This document shows, one piece after another, positions 1-12,177 of a stretch of 64,000 bases of DNA. The DNA lies in NCBI GenBank assembly GCA_007449985.2, contig VIIQ02000643.1, positions 217,001 through 281,000 of the forward strand, read 5' to 3'. This DNA comes from Desmodesmus armatus. Its lineage: Eukaryota > Chlorophyta > Chlorophyceae > Sphaeropleales > Scenedesmaceae. The notes beneath the pieces were generated by a model, which saw only the letters and a program-made list of their open reading frames with translations, did no database searches and was not told the origin of the DNA. Position 1 is the stretch's first letter. Every line of letters begins with the position of its first letter. Both the position numbers and the translations under genes were made by a program.

Positions 1-3000
1 CTGATGTTGGGCAGCCAGTTTGGTGAGGGCTGTGAGTAGGTAGGCCCGCACAGTGGAAGATGCTTTGGTGACCGCGACAGCTGTGCACAGCTTATCCATC
101 ACCTGCGGCAGGCGCACCATGCAGAGCAAGCCAAAACAACAGCAGTAAAACAGCGCAACAAATAGGAACAGCGCAACAACGCAATGTTGACCTTCTCAGG
201 CGCGTGGCATGATGAGGGCTTCCTTGCCCGAAAAAAGGTGCCAAGCCCATGCATGTAGTGTGAGCAAGGGCCGCAATCATCCATGCAAGCATTGTCGTCC
301 TACAAGTTGCAAAGGGCAGTGCCACAGCCCCTGAAGAGAACACAACAACTCACCTTGCCGGCGGTGACATTGTGCGGCGCAGGCAGCTTGCCAGCCAGGG
401 TGCCGTACTCGCCCAGCACCCAGCAGATGCAGCAGAGAAGCAGGTCCGGCAGGACAGCTTTGCCACGGTTGGCGCTGGCAGGGCTGGTTGCTTCGCGCGT
501 CCCTGTGGTGCCTGTGGCAGTGCCTTTGTCAAGTACCTCCAGGAACAGCTGCAGAGGCCAGCACATGCAGTACAGTACAATGAACACTCACTGAGTACCA
601 GTGGCATCCGTGGCATCACGCCACATCCCCAAGCTTGAGTTATGGGCTTTTCCAGCTTATTCTTCCGCCATAGCCCTGTTTTAAGTAACCGAACGACAGA
701 CTCCCACTTTGGCACTCGCCAGCAAGGTGGTGTTGTCAGGAGTGCAACCTGAACCCTGATTCAAGCTGCAAGAGCATGACGCACATCACCAGCAGCTGCC
801 GCAGCCGCAGTGCATGATGCACCTGTGTGTGTACCAATCTGGTTCATGGGAGGCTTGTCATGCAGCAGTCATGGATGTGCATAACCACGGCGCGGCACGC
901 AAATAGTTCGCAAGAAACATGCAGCACTTCAGGTGCTTACCTGCACTGCAGTGCTGTGCAGGTCACTGTCTTGCTCTGCTATCAGCCTGCACAGATTGTG
1001 GGCTAGCTGTGGTGGCAGCACATCACCAGCGACCTCAAACACCTACAAGCATCACCAAGCACCCAGCAGCGCACGCCCAAACCAATGGCACAATCACAGT
1101 CCTTGTTGATATAGCTGTCAGCAACACACGCACAGACTCTGCCAAACGTGTTGACTGGGCCGGAATGTGGCACCAGAGCTGGTAGCAAGGGTTGGCGTAG
1201 AAGTGCTGAGTCCAGGTGCACTATCCTGTCATGTTAAGAGTGCTGAGTCCAGGTGCACTATCCTGTCATGTTTGGAGTGAGTACTGAGCGCAAACATTGA
1301 GCTCAAGATGCAGGCCGTGCTCCCTCCTGGACACCAAGAACGGATCTAACTGCGTCACTTATGCTACTCTGCACATTCTTGACGGCGGAGCAGCCGGGCT
1401 TTCTGCTTCATCAGGGCCAATGTGTTCACAAACGGCGTGCATGTTTTGGTCTTCAATTGCCAAATGCCCAGCGCCACTAGTGTGCCACTTGGTACTGCTT
1501 TTTGACACCAGACCATGCTGCCCCCCTTTGACGCATACCTCTGCCATGACCCGGATGTACCAGGATGTGTCTGGAGCATACTTCTCTGCCAGCTCCACGA
1601 TCTGGCCTGCAATGTGGCGCTGCATCACCTCATCCCCGCCACAGCTGGTGGACCGCAGGAATGCCATGAGGCGCTCAACCACCACCTGCAGGCCAGCGTT
1701 TATCAAGATTTGTCAAGAGTGGCCGAGTGACAAGCAACAGGGACAAGACGGACTGCCTGCATGCCTGGTCAGGAGCAGCATGCGAAAAGACCCTGCACAC
1801 ACATGCTGCCACCCAGGCCAGACAGCTTGGGGTTGACCAAGAAGTGAATGATACACACGTCTGTGCACAGTGACACACATTTCCCCATTGCTCACCTGAG
1901 GTGTTGCCAATGCTACCACACCAGAAAATCCCTACAAGCTGGCACTGCATGGATATGTGGGATATGCTGATACAAACACCCGCGCTCACACACAATCCCA
2001 CCTGCACGTTGTTGGCCTTGGTCATTGTGACCAGCAGCTCCAGCGTCTTGAGCTTGAGGGTTTCATCTGGGTCCTCCAGGCAGTCAATGACTGCCATTTG
2101 ATGCTCTTGCGCGTACTTGGCACTCACACTGCATGCAGCAACAGAGTTACGCGCACACCACACCATTGTCACCATCGTTGCATGTGGAGTATCTTCCTGG
2201 TGTTGGTGATCAACTGGCGGTCATATTTGCTGGTGCAGTCATGGAAGCAGGCCTCAGCTGCATCTTCAGCGTGCAGCACAGCTCACAAACCAGACTGAAG
2301 CATTGTGGTGCTTACCGTGTGATGGCTGCCAGAGCTGTGAGACCACAGTACTTGAGGTTGTGTGCTGGTGACTTGATCAGCACAGCCACAGCCTCTGCAG
2401 CAGATGCTAGCAGCGCAGGGTTGGGGTACATGGCTGTGATGGTCCTGTGCATGTGCAACAAGCAGAGCAGCAAACATGTGTCGACACACCAGTTGCTCTA
2501 GACAGGTCCAACACAACAAAGCAAAACAAAGGCCATGGTGCCTTGCTAGTGCGGCTGATCAGCGCTCTGGTGGTGGCTGTTTTTTGTGGTGGGGACTGCA
2601 TTGATTTCATCCCCCTGACGCCCAGGGTCTTACCTGACAGCTTCATACACTATGGCGTGCCCTATGGTGTGGTTCCCGCCTGATGCCGCACGCCTCAGCG
2701 CAGATGACACCACTGCTGCACAGTTGTCTGATGCAGCTTTGTCCCCAGAAGCCAACAACCGCAGCAGCTTCAGCAGCTTGATCTGCAGCACCAGAAGCAG
2801 CAGACAATCTGAATGGCGCCTCCCACTGCAGATGACAACTCGCTGATCGAGCTGAGCCGTATGCCAGCGCGCCTGTGCGAGCGATCGGTCATGCCAGGCG
2901 AGCCCATATGGAGAGGCTAGCGCACCTGTATGAAGGGTGCTGGGAAGCGGTGGTAGTCATATGCCTTTGGCAGCCTGTGCTCAACCACCTGCTTCAAGAT

Positions 3001-4849
3001 GCTGGTGAGGCTGGGGATCAGCGCCCTGCTGCAACAGGCAACACACATTTTCAGTCACAAAACTAGAGTGTCGGCTGCCAGGACGCCAATTGCTTCACAC
3101 CACAGCCATGATCAGTGCAAGCGCCCTGCATTGAAACGTCACATGCCCCAGTTTCACTCGGGTACCATTGCCAGGCGTTGCCCCAGAACACCTGCACATG
3201 ACTGGCGAACAGCAAGTTACCTTAGGGGGACGGGGTTGCCAGCGGCCACTACAATAAGTGCATTGAGTGTTGCTGCCATCACGCTGGGCTCCTTGTCACA
3301 CAAGCTGGTGCGGAAGTGCCGCTCGAGGTCGACACCTGTATGGTGCCAGCAAAGCAGCCATGCCAAGCATATCGCCAATTCTCCCATCAGTGTGTCACAG
3401 GCAGTTAAGAATGGAGCCAAGGCCGGCATAGTGTGTAAGCAAAGCTGTAGCTCCAGCGGACAAAGAGACTATCATTATTTTTGACTGCCAACTGGCACCA
3501 ACTGGCACCAACCAAGCCATATGGCATGCCATGCACTTTACCTGCCAGGGGGCCCGACCGGTCTGGGTCCATCTGGTGGAAGTGCAGCAGGGCCATAACA
3601 GCCTTCTTGCGCACAGACTCCCGTGGATGTGTCAGCCGCTCCATCACGTGCGGCAGCACTGTACACCACAGCAACACGGGTCGACAGACGGCTGATGAAG
3701 GCACCGAGCACCCACCGTGATTCAAGGTGCATCTGCATGGCGCATGTGCATCAGCAACAGCCTCCCCGATGCCCCTGCTGATCTTGTGATTGTGGCGGTG
3801 GCGAGCAATGAACGGAAAGTAAGAGACCACATAATCCCTCACAAGTAGCCACACACATATCGTGCACCCAACCCAATACCAGACACGCCAGATCAGCACC
3901 CCTGCACCTCACCAGCATTGATCAAATCTGCCCCAATCAGTTTGCTGGTGACCACCAGTGCTGTTGCGACGACAATGAAGTTGTCATTCTTGAGGTCGCT
4001 CAGCAGCGTGTTGACCAGCAGCAACACCAGCTCGTGCTTATAGTCCAGCAACTGGGTGAGGCACAGGTAGGCTGCCTGTAGGGGCAACAGCACAGCAGTA
4101 TGCGGTGCCAGTGCTGGAGATGAGCCCGTGAAGCACATATGGCTGCAACACAATCCACAATATCGGCGGCAGCTTCAGCTGCTACAACGGCAGCTTTGGT
4201 CATTACAATTGTTGCCCCCCTTATGCGTGCAGACTGCTGCTGTCTGTGAACAGCCCTGCTGAATGATTGACGAAGGGGTATGCCAAGTGCAACAGCAACG
4301 GTCTTGAACAGCACCGGCCAACTTGAAGCTGCCAGACGCCTGCTGCGAGCTTACCTTTTTGTTCAGGAGGTTGGGATCGCTGGCCATCTGCAGCACTTGG
4401 ATGTAGGCAAAGCTCACATCATGGCCCAGCATCTCACAGTACATCACACGCACCTACAGCACATGCCAGATCCTAGCGTTTGCACATGAACCTGCCCCAC
4501 AGCAAGATGACCACGGGTTTGATGACCCTGCCACAAGCTTGTTCGCATGAACACTCCTATGCTCAACCTCCTCAGAGAGTGTGGGTGACCGCCAGGCCAC
4601 CTTGATACTGCCTGAGATGCTGCAGGCACACGCAGGTAACGTACCGCCAGAGTCTGTCTGACTCACCATGTATTCCCTACCCCTGCTCTTGTCGAGCCGG
4701 GGGTCTGTAAGGCGCTGCTTCAGCACATCCACCTCAGCACTGATGATGCGGTCCTCCTCGCTCTTGCTCTTGCACTCCCCGATAGCTTTGACAAGCCTAT
4801 CCAGCTCCCCAAAAGGAAGGGAGCTCGCCAGCTTCGTTGCTGCCTTCAT
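1..4849 (-). CDS. AP4E: AP-4 adaptor complex subunit epsilon (N-terminal trunk, 3' end outside window)
   Basis: Large adaptin of the AP-4 coat, which sorts membrane cargo at the trans-Golgi. At least 13 exons can be read: 4849-4667, 4453-4355, 4075-3913, 3658-3542, 3335-3221, 3028-2926, 2782-2634, 2444-2316, 2128-2002, 1685-1539, 1042-941, 548-354 and 102 to beyond position 1. All have GT..AG borders and compatible phases, except that one exon between 941 and 548 was not located. Diagnostic blocks are [73 protein letters not shown] and CWVLGEYG, which fit epsilon better than AP-1 gamma or AP-2 alpha. About 580 residues are visible; the family is usually 900-1,100, so hinge and ear domains lie to the left. 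The ATG at 4849 opens a conserved N-terminus ([20 protein letters not shown]). Confidence 0.93.
1203..1272. repeat. 37-bp tandem duplication in an AP4E intron
   Basis: Two adjacent, nearly perfect copies of a 37-bp unit starting GTGCTGAGTCCAGGTGCACT lie between the exons at 1539-1685 and 941-1042. The repeat is intronic and does not disturb splice sites. Confidence 0.8.
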
Positions 4850-7800
4850 GCTGGGATGTGTGATCTGGAGACCACCTCAAGTCATGTACTTGTGCTGAAC
4901 GAGTGTGGATTACATACAGGGCCTACGATAGAGTAGACATCACTACATGCAGCTCGGTTTCATGTTATACCCAGCCATGGAATGCAGCTGAAGAGGGTTG
5001 AATTCATGGTTTTGGGGTCCATGAAAGCAACCCCTTTACCACTTGAATGGCCTGAACTCATCACGTAAAACTGAAACAACGACACGCGTGGCTTGGTTGG
5101 CAGCAGGGAAGAGGGGATGTTGCAGATCCACGGGCTTTTGCTGGCAGGCTAGGGGGCCCACCGGCTTGCCTGAGCGTAGAAAGGGATGGCCATATGTCAT
5201 AAGTCACATCCACGTCCTCGCAGGCAGCTCAAGCAGCACGTCCCACAAATGTGGAGCTAGGTCCACCCCAGCAATGATGATTGGGGCGAGGGCGCCCCAG
5301 CTTCAGTAATGTCACCCTTCTGGTACACAACGGCCGTGTGTTCTCTCATGTCAACCGCAAGCAGAGCTGAGCCTGACACTGCTTCTGAAGGCTGACAGCC
5401 GCCCAAACTAGTACATGTTCAACCAGTCAGTACCCCAGTACAGTAGTGTAGCCAGGGGTAGTAAGGGCGCCTGGGGAACAGCAGCGCTGGGACGGCCCCA
5501 CACGCCGCCTGGTTTGCTGTTGAGTGCATCCTCACCTACGTTTGGTCCCATGACAGCGGCTGCAGGGCACGGTGTGCCAAAGGCAAAGTGTTGGAACGGG
5601 GCGCCGCTGCTGTGGCCGGATATGACAACATTATTGGAGTCTGTTGAAGGCTGCAGGGTGCCATGCATGCAGTGACACGTACATGTCATCCGTCTACTGC
5701 ATGTCTGGCCAAGCAGGTTCATTCGCAGTTCATGGAGTTGTCGGGCCCAAACGCCTTTTACCTGTGGGTTGTCTTGTAGGTTGATTGCCTGATTTGGTAG
5801 CAACAGACTGCCAGCTAGGGTACCTGGTTTGTGGCCCCAAATCACACCAAGGTGTGCAGAAGTGAAGGGAAGGGGGGTGTCTGAGACATAACATTTCTTG
5901 GTTTTTCTGATGGTCATTTTTGCTACATCGCGGCCCTGCCTACTCTGTGCCTTGGCAAGGCACGGCGGGGCGGCTGCTACCTACACTTTGCAGGGTTTTT
6001 CCCCCTTGACACCCTCCCAGCACATGGACACAAAAACAAGCAGTGTAAGCCACACTTGTTCTTGAAACATGCTGTACATTAGGGCATACGTATATGTGAC
6101 CACCAGGGCATTGTAGATTGCCAGAAATCCACCCCACCGCCTGGCCACAACCAAAAACAGCAATCAGGCAAATTTAACTGCTGGGGGGACGGAGGCGCAG
6201 CCTTACTGAGGATGGTGATCACCGAGGTACTGGTGGCCCAGTAACATGCGCCCAGTGCGATTACCCCTCTTCCAGGAGATGCTCAGCCAATGGACTCGCA
6301 CAAACGTGCAGTGTCCCAGCACGCTTGCTTCTACCTATTACTCGGTGCTGGCATCGAATAAAGTAGCTGTCTCAGGCCCGGGTCAACTCAAAAGATACAC
6401 CCACAGTCTTGACCAAGCTCCCCAAAAGCCCCCACAATAAAGGATTTGCATCGATGACTATCCTGATGCCCCTGCCCCCTCCTGCATCCCACAGTGCTAT
6501 GAGGTGTTTGGCCTTCAAAAGCGAGAGCGCCTCAAGCCCCGCACCACATGCCCCTAGCCCCCCCCCCCCGAAATTGTTGTGGTCAAATTCAACCCCTCAG
6601 TGTTGGCAGCACAGCTGTGTCACAGTTTTCTGGACCAGGCAGGGGCCGTGTCACATGTCAGCCTGTGATATCAGTTTCTTGGGCAAGGCAGGATCTGAGC
6701 ACACTACTGCTGGCTGATACTGCCAGCCATAATCAAGGATTGATCCAGCCATGACTATGCATGCTACAGAGTGTGCATTGTGCAAAAGGGAGACAACCAG
6801 AGGGATATAGGCTTGCAGGCCGCGGCACACCACGGGCCTGTAATGTTCTCCTGTACTGCAGAACTGCAAGGAACCTCCTGATGTAAAGTCTGATGGCCGG
6901 TGACAACAACATATGCCTGTGGACTTCTGATGGCGATCAAATGACTAGGTCCAAATCGTGTTGTTAAGGGGTGTCCAGTAGGGCCCCTGGAGCATCATGT
7001 TCTAATGGCAATGGCACTGAAGCACAGTAGCCTGCTGCCAGCAGCCCTGCAGCAGCAGTGACCAGTTGTCAGGGTCGGGACACCCCTGACCACAAGAGGG
7101 AGGGGGGGGGGGGGGAGGCCTCAACCGGCTAAGGGATGAGGGGTTGATTACGCCCTCAAACAGGGTGGGGGGGGGGGTGTTCAGCGGCTCGTGCAAGCTA
7201 ACCAACGACGGGGGGGCTGCAGGTGCAGCAGCTCCTGCAAGGAACCAGCACTACCGAGCGAATTACTGCCAGGGTGGTAGTGTTGCATGGGGGCAAAACC
7301 AACAGAAGGGAAAGTGTGTGATGTTTGGCGTGCCCTCTATCCTCCCCCCAAGTTGAATTTGGTCACAATGACATCGTTTTGCAGCAGGCCATCTACGGCG
7401 CGGCCCCCAACGCATCAAATGGATCACATGATGAAAGCGCTCCGCGCCTGCACGCACACGGAATTTGTCATGTTTACATCTTTGAAATTTACAGCTGCAT
7501 ATAGTCCTACCGCATAATAAAACGATGCATTGATGATGCTGCCCTCCATCACCACAAGTCCATGAAGCGCATGCTTATTCCCCACATAATTGCGAGTCTG
7601 GGAGACGCATGCTTGGAAACCCCGTCCACAAACGTGATGAATACTCAAGGCTCTCCCGGACCTTCGCAAAGGCCAGCCGGCTCTCGTCGTTTGTGGCTTG
7701 ACGCCGCAGAACCAACACCTCGCAACATGTTCTATTTTCCGAAGGATGACATCGCTAAATGCCCACAGATATCTTCATCGGCAAATACGCCAATTGTTGG

Positions 7801-8105
7801 TTCCACATTCGGTCGTGGTGTTACAAGCGCGAACCCCAAACCCTGAAGGAATGGCGACAAGTGCATTGAGGAGGATGAGGTCATCTGGGCAGTTGGTGAT
7901 GACACGACGTACCCTTCGCCTACCGTAACACAACACACGACTAAATCCTTTGCTGTTTAGTTGAGCAAACGTTATCTGGTCGATCTCAGAGGATTACACT
8001 CCCACGATACACCTCGTGCTTTCAACCTGCATTTGCTCACTTCAGAAGTCCATCGCGCGTGGAACACCCAACCTGCGCTGAGCAGGCCCAAACACCAAGT
8101 ACATA
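4850..8105. other. Gene-poor interval upstream of AP4E
   Basis: I see no gene I can support here. The first few hundred bases should hold the AP4E promoter, but no clear TATA element is visible. A 169-codon open frame on the minus strand (5408-5917) has no recognisable domain. Poly-C/G runs occur at about 6560 and 7087-7175. On the minus strand at about 7430-7930 two frames contain stretches that look like protein but are broken by stops, suggesting old mobile-element debris. Confidence 0.5.
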
Positions 8106-10115
8106 ATGCAGCGACTGGGGCTGGTGGACGAGCACAGAATGGTTAGCGACGACAGCGCCGCTAGCAGCAGTGATAGTTGCAGCAACCGCAGTTCATGCAG
8201 TAGGTGGCAGTCGTTTGCTGACCACAACGCTTCAGCGCTACACTATGCTGCAGCATCAGATATATCGGACAGTGCCTCCAGCGCCGCGCCAGCACCACAT
8301 GCAGCAACGGCAAGCACACCTATTGTGCCAGACAGAGTATGGGCTGCAACAGCACGCGTGCAGCAAGCCATAGCAATGGCTGTTGCAGTTGTTAAAAAAC
8401 ATGAGAATGCAGGCCACAGAGCAGGGTGGGCTGCGTGGGGCCCTGCTTGATGCCCCTGTTGGATCGGCGATATGGGATCAATTCTTGAATCAAGCATCAC
8501 CTGTCATCAGCCTTGCAGGTGGTCTCCACAGTAGTGTACAGTTCAAAAGCGCCAAGCACCAGTCATGGGTTGACTGTGTTCTCTTCATGTGCGCAACTAC
8601 ACAGTACGCCATCACCTCTAGATAATTTGTTTTTGAGTGGTGGCTGGAAGCAAAGTTTGAGCTTGTTGATGCTGCTGTGCAGCATTCAATGTTGACTTCA
8701 TGTTCACGCATCAAACATGTGGTGGTGTCGGGACTCGGCTCCCTTGTGTACGTCATGTACTCATTTGTAATCTAGGCAACTTGCTTGATGCGCCACAACC
8801 CATAATCACCTGTCACAGTGACCAAGGGTGCATGCTTGATGCATGCCATGATGCCCCAGCCGCGCAGTAAGCCTGGCGAGCAGGATGCAAATGCAAGCTG
8901 AAGCATCCTTCTTTTGAAGCTGGCGGCTGGATGTAGAATTGAAAGGTCCAACGGCAGTGCGTCCAAAGTTTTGAAGCGCTTTGCAGCTTGGTATTGCAGT
9001 CTGATGAACACCTGTCAACCTCTTGAACAGTGCGTCGAGTCTATCCAACAAGGCAGTGGACAGCACATATGCAAAGAAACGTCAACATGCCCTGTTAGCT
9101 GGTCCTGGGTCCACGTAACACTTTTTGGCTGCCCCTTGAAATCAAAAGACCGGTGCCAATGGGGTGGAATGCTGTTCATGCTTTGCAAGAGCATCCTATC
9201 TACAGTGTAAGGCACCCATCGCTGTGATGTGTTACAAACACGCCGTTGGTACGTATGCTGCCCAGCAGGCTTGGCAATGCCCACCTGTTGGCGCAAAGCT
9301 TCATGATACACTCTACAGGGAATATTGCCAGGTACATAGGGCTTGCTATGAATGCCATCTCACAAAAGATGGTCACGCCCACAGATCTGGATGCTGAAGG
9401 CACTTGTGTGTTTGGAGTTGGCTCAATGGTGGAGTGCAACGCCTTTTGCAAAACGTCTGGGCACTGAAGAGGGTTCCAACCTGTCGAACGGTGGGCCAAC
9501 CTGTCAGAGACCACAATCAATCTTACAGGTGCAGACTCTTGTGTACTCTGCCTTAGATGGAATGCACTGTACACCAGACTGGCAGGGAACGACAGCAAAA
9601 AGTTGGCAAAACAGCTGTTGAGCATCGATAGCCCAGGCATGAAGGTGGGCGCAAATGTCAAGTATTGGTGGTTACAACATTGTCACCGTCACTGAAGGGG
9701 TTGATGCAGGCACAACCATGGTTTGGTTCGTGCCTGGTGACAACCAGTGCAGATCCATCAACATGCTGATCACCAGCACTTGTTTTCTGCGTGTCTTGCA
9801 GAATCATTGTAAGATACTGTGATGCACCTTGGAGCTAGTAAGCGGCAGTAAAGCGTGTTGTGAATTGATTGACAGGAGCTGCTTGGGAGCGTGTCATCAC
9901 TTCAGTGAAGTTAGTCAAGTGCTTGTGAAATGCCGGACAAGCACATGAGCTTGTTGACTCATTGCTGATCAGCTCAGCAATGCATTGGCAGGTTGTGAAC
10001 AGGGTGGCAGAAGGACACATTGGGGTCCATAGAGTTGGGGCTATCTGGCTCAAACTAAATCCCATGTAATGCTGATACTTTAGTTGTTTGGAGACGGCTG
10101 GCACACATTCCCAGC
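8106..10115 (+). pseudogene. Decayed unidentified protein-coding region (mobile-element or viral-like remnant)
   Basis: Protein-like stretches follow one another on the plus strand but are interrupted by in-frame stops and frame changes rather than by convincing introns. They are: a Ser/Ala-rich segment (8106-8450); a frame from 8383 that includes VGSAIWDQFLNQASPVISLA, hits TAA at 8623 and continues with FEWWLEAKFELVDAAVQHSM to 8775; a segment ending KKRQHALLAGPGST near 9110; a frame from 9123 through WNAVHALQEHPIYSVR, LAQSFMIHSTGNIARYIGLA and DSKKLAKQLLSIDSPGMK, with TGA at 9201 and 9465; GVDAGTTMVWFVPGDNQCRS (about 9690-9750); and ELVDSLLISSAMHWQVVNRV (about 9945-10005). I recognise no family. 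An intron-rich live gene is possible but the stop codons argue against it. Confidence 0.4.
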
Positions 10116-10304
10116 TTGATCACGCCTGATGGTGGCCGCACGCTGCGCTGGCCGTTGCACCAGGCATTGCACTAGCATTGCTGACCAGCAATGAATATGT
10201 TGTTACTGTTTGTGTAACATCCATTAGTATTGGGGTAACTGGTATTACCAGATAAACTGGTGATACCAGTTGAACTGGTAAAGCAAAAAGTAGAAATTCT
10301 AGTG

Positions 10305-10372
10305 TCCTAGGTCACTGGTCGCCTGGTGGTGTATTGCTTGTCTTGCACCAAGGTCGACTTGCTGCTAGCAGC
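10305..10372 (-). repeat. Dispersed repeat fragment, copy 1 (second copy at 61944-62004)
   Basis: Read on the minus strand, this segment contains GGTGCAAGACAAGCAATACA followed by ACCACCAGGCGACC. A close relative lies on the plus strand at 61944-62004 (GGTGCAAGACAAGCAAGGCA, then CCGCCAGGCAACC). The similarity extends over about 60 bp in both nucleotide and one translated frame (VQDKQ..T.R.PVT), suggesting a remnant of an interspersed element. Confidence 0.55.
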
Positions 10373-10698
10373 ATGCTGCATGCGCGATGAACCTGGCCGG
10401 AAACACGTGTAATGATGATGATGGGGTGCATGTCCGGAATGCAGGTCCGGATGTTGAACGGGAGCCCAGTGGAGCATATATCTATAATAATGTTTGAATG
10501 GGCTGCATAAAAGCATACAAGTGCAACACAGTGCGGTGTGCAAGCTGGTGCTGGAGCGCAACTGTAGGTTCGCGTTTGCTGCAGCTGACAGCATTTAGAA
10601 TATTGCAAGGTTTTTCACCACAATTAGTTGCACGAAACGTCGCAGCGATGGATGCTGTTTGTGGCTGCGATCGTATGGTAAACGTCTTCCAGCCTCAA

Positions 10699-10935
10699 GG
10701 GTAGCGTTTTTTTGAAGGTGATACACCCTGTTCGTCTGACCGGGGGGGGGGGGGGGGGCGAGGAGCGAAAGCACGGTTTTGGGCAGCTCAGGAAGGGGGG
10801 GGGTAGCAACTGGAATCTGGCCTGTTCTGGCCTGATCTGCAGTAAAACAGTGCTGGGCGGGGGGGGGGGGGGGGGGAGCAACTCCAATCCTGACACAGAA
10901 GAACACGGTGTATCAGCTTCACAAAAACGTTACCC
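10699..10935 (+). mobile_element. Short inverted-repeat element, copy 1 (MITE-like)
   Basis: About 237 bp bounded by long imperfect inverted repeats. The left end reads GTAGCGTTTTTTTGAAGGTG then ATACACCCTGTTC; the right end is its reverse complement, closing with ACACGGTGTATCAGCTTC and AACGTTACCCC. The interior has blocks shared with the other copies (GAGGAGCG, GGCAGCTCAGG, GTAGCAACT, ATCTGGCCTG, GAGCAACTCC) and two long G tracts (about 10741-10758 and 10857-10876). It encodes nothing. No target-site duplication is clear. Confidence 0.7.
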
Positions 10936-11062
10936 CAATGAGATGAACATATGTGTCGTAAATGTTTCAGCGCTGCTTTGATAAGATTTGAGTAAACCAA
11001 AGTACCAATGGGTGATGCCTCTTCCAGGAACTCCGCAGGGTGATGTTTTTTTGAAGCTGATA

Positions 11063-11318
11063 GGGTGGCAATTTTTGGAACCCGGTACACCCTGTTTCTT
11101 GGGGGGGGGGGGTGAGCAAGGAGCGGAATCACTCTGGAGGCAGCTTGGGGGGGGGGGGGGTAGCAACTGTGGTCTGGCCTGTCCTGCTGGGAAAAGGTAC
11201 TGAAAGGGGGGGGGGGGGGAAGGAGCACTTGCCGGGCAAACCAGGGCCCCCCTGGGGGAGCAACTCCGCCCGTGACACAAAGAAACAGGGTGTACCGGGT
11301 TCAACAAAACGCTACCCC
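11063..11318 (+). mobile_element. Short inverted-repeat element, copy 2 (MITE-like)
   Basis: About 256 bp, same family as the copy at 10699. The left end runs from GGGTGGCAATTTTTGGAAC to CCCGGTACACCCTGTTTCTT; the right end has GACACAAAGAAACAGGGTGT, ACCGGGTTC and AACGCTACCCC. Three G tracts (about 11101, 11148 and 11207) sit between conserved blocks. A further piece of left terminus precedes it (about 11037-11062), so insertions may be nested. Confidence 0.7.
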
Positions 11319-11321
11319 CTG

Positions 11322-11505
11322 TATTACACCGTTTTCGTTTGTGTCAGGGATGGAGTTGCTCAGCACGGGGGACATGATTTTGAGGGCCAAAGAGCTCCTT
11401 GCTCACCCACCCTCCCAGCACAGTTTTACTGCAGATCAGGCCAGATTTCAGTCGCTATCCCCCCCTGAGCTGCCGTGGTGTCGCTCCTCGCTCCACCCCA
11501 GTGTT
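11322..11505 (-). mobile_element. Short inverted-repeat element, copy 3 (partial, inverted)
   Basis: Opposite orientation to its left neighbour. It starts with TTACACCGTTTTCGTTTGTG, and on the minus strand shows the same order of blocks: GAGCGAGGAGCG, GGCAGCTCAGG, ATCTGGCCTG, CTGCAGTAAAAC and GAGCAACTCCATCCCTGAC. The far terminus is not recognisable. Copies 2 and 3 are head to head across a shared terminal region. Confidence 0.55.
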
Positions 11506-12057
11506 TTTATTAAGGCGTGGACCCTTGGCGATAGTTGGTGAAAAAATCCTAGGGGCCAATCCTTTCTGGCTACATGTTTGGCACCAAGGCCATGCCACCC
11601 CGATAAATTTGGCGACAAAGACAAGTACAGTGAAACACCTGTTTTTGGCGACAACTGCCTCCCACCCTGATAAAATTTGGTGACACAGGGACAAGTGTTG
11701 GATGGAGCACCATATTCAATATGCTTACCCTGCCAACAGTTGGTGGTCACCTTGTAGCAAGTAACAGTAGCAGGCAGGTATCTTCATTGGGCTACAGAGT
11801 TTTGCAGAGAGTGCCATGACATTCCCCTTTGCAGCCAACGAAATTACCTACATTTGGCCGGACGAAATTAGCTACATTTGGCAAAATAGCCAACTAAAAA
11901 AAGCACTGACTCCACCCCCCTCAAACAAACTCGGTGTATCAGCACACATTAAGAACACATTACCCTCAAGCTGTGGACCACTCAAGAGTGACGTACCTTC
12001 TTAGGTGACACATTGGTGCTGATCATGACTAGAAAGCTTGTTGTAGCCCACACGCCC
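11506..12057. other. Spacer without recognised gene
   Basis: Nothing coding is recognised. Between about 11570 and 11690 there is a short internal repetition (TTTGGCGACA / TTTGGTGACA in a similar setting), and at 11838-11884 ACGAAATTA..CTACATTTGG occurs twice. Confidence 0.4.
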
Positions 12058-12083
12058 TGTTACTACTACTACTACTACTACTG

Positions 12084-12177
<94 letters not shown>
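12058..12177 (+). repeat. (TAC)n microsatellite
   Basis: About 40 nearly perfect TAC triplets with one TGC interruption. It abuts copy A of the ~0.82 kb repeat. The polytyrosine open frame it generates is a by-product. Confidence 0.97.
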
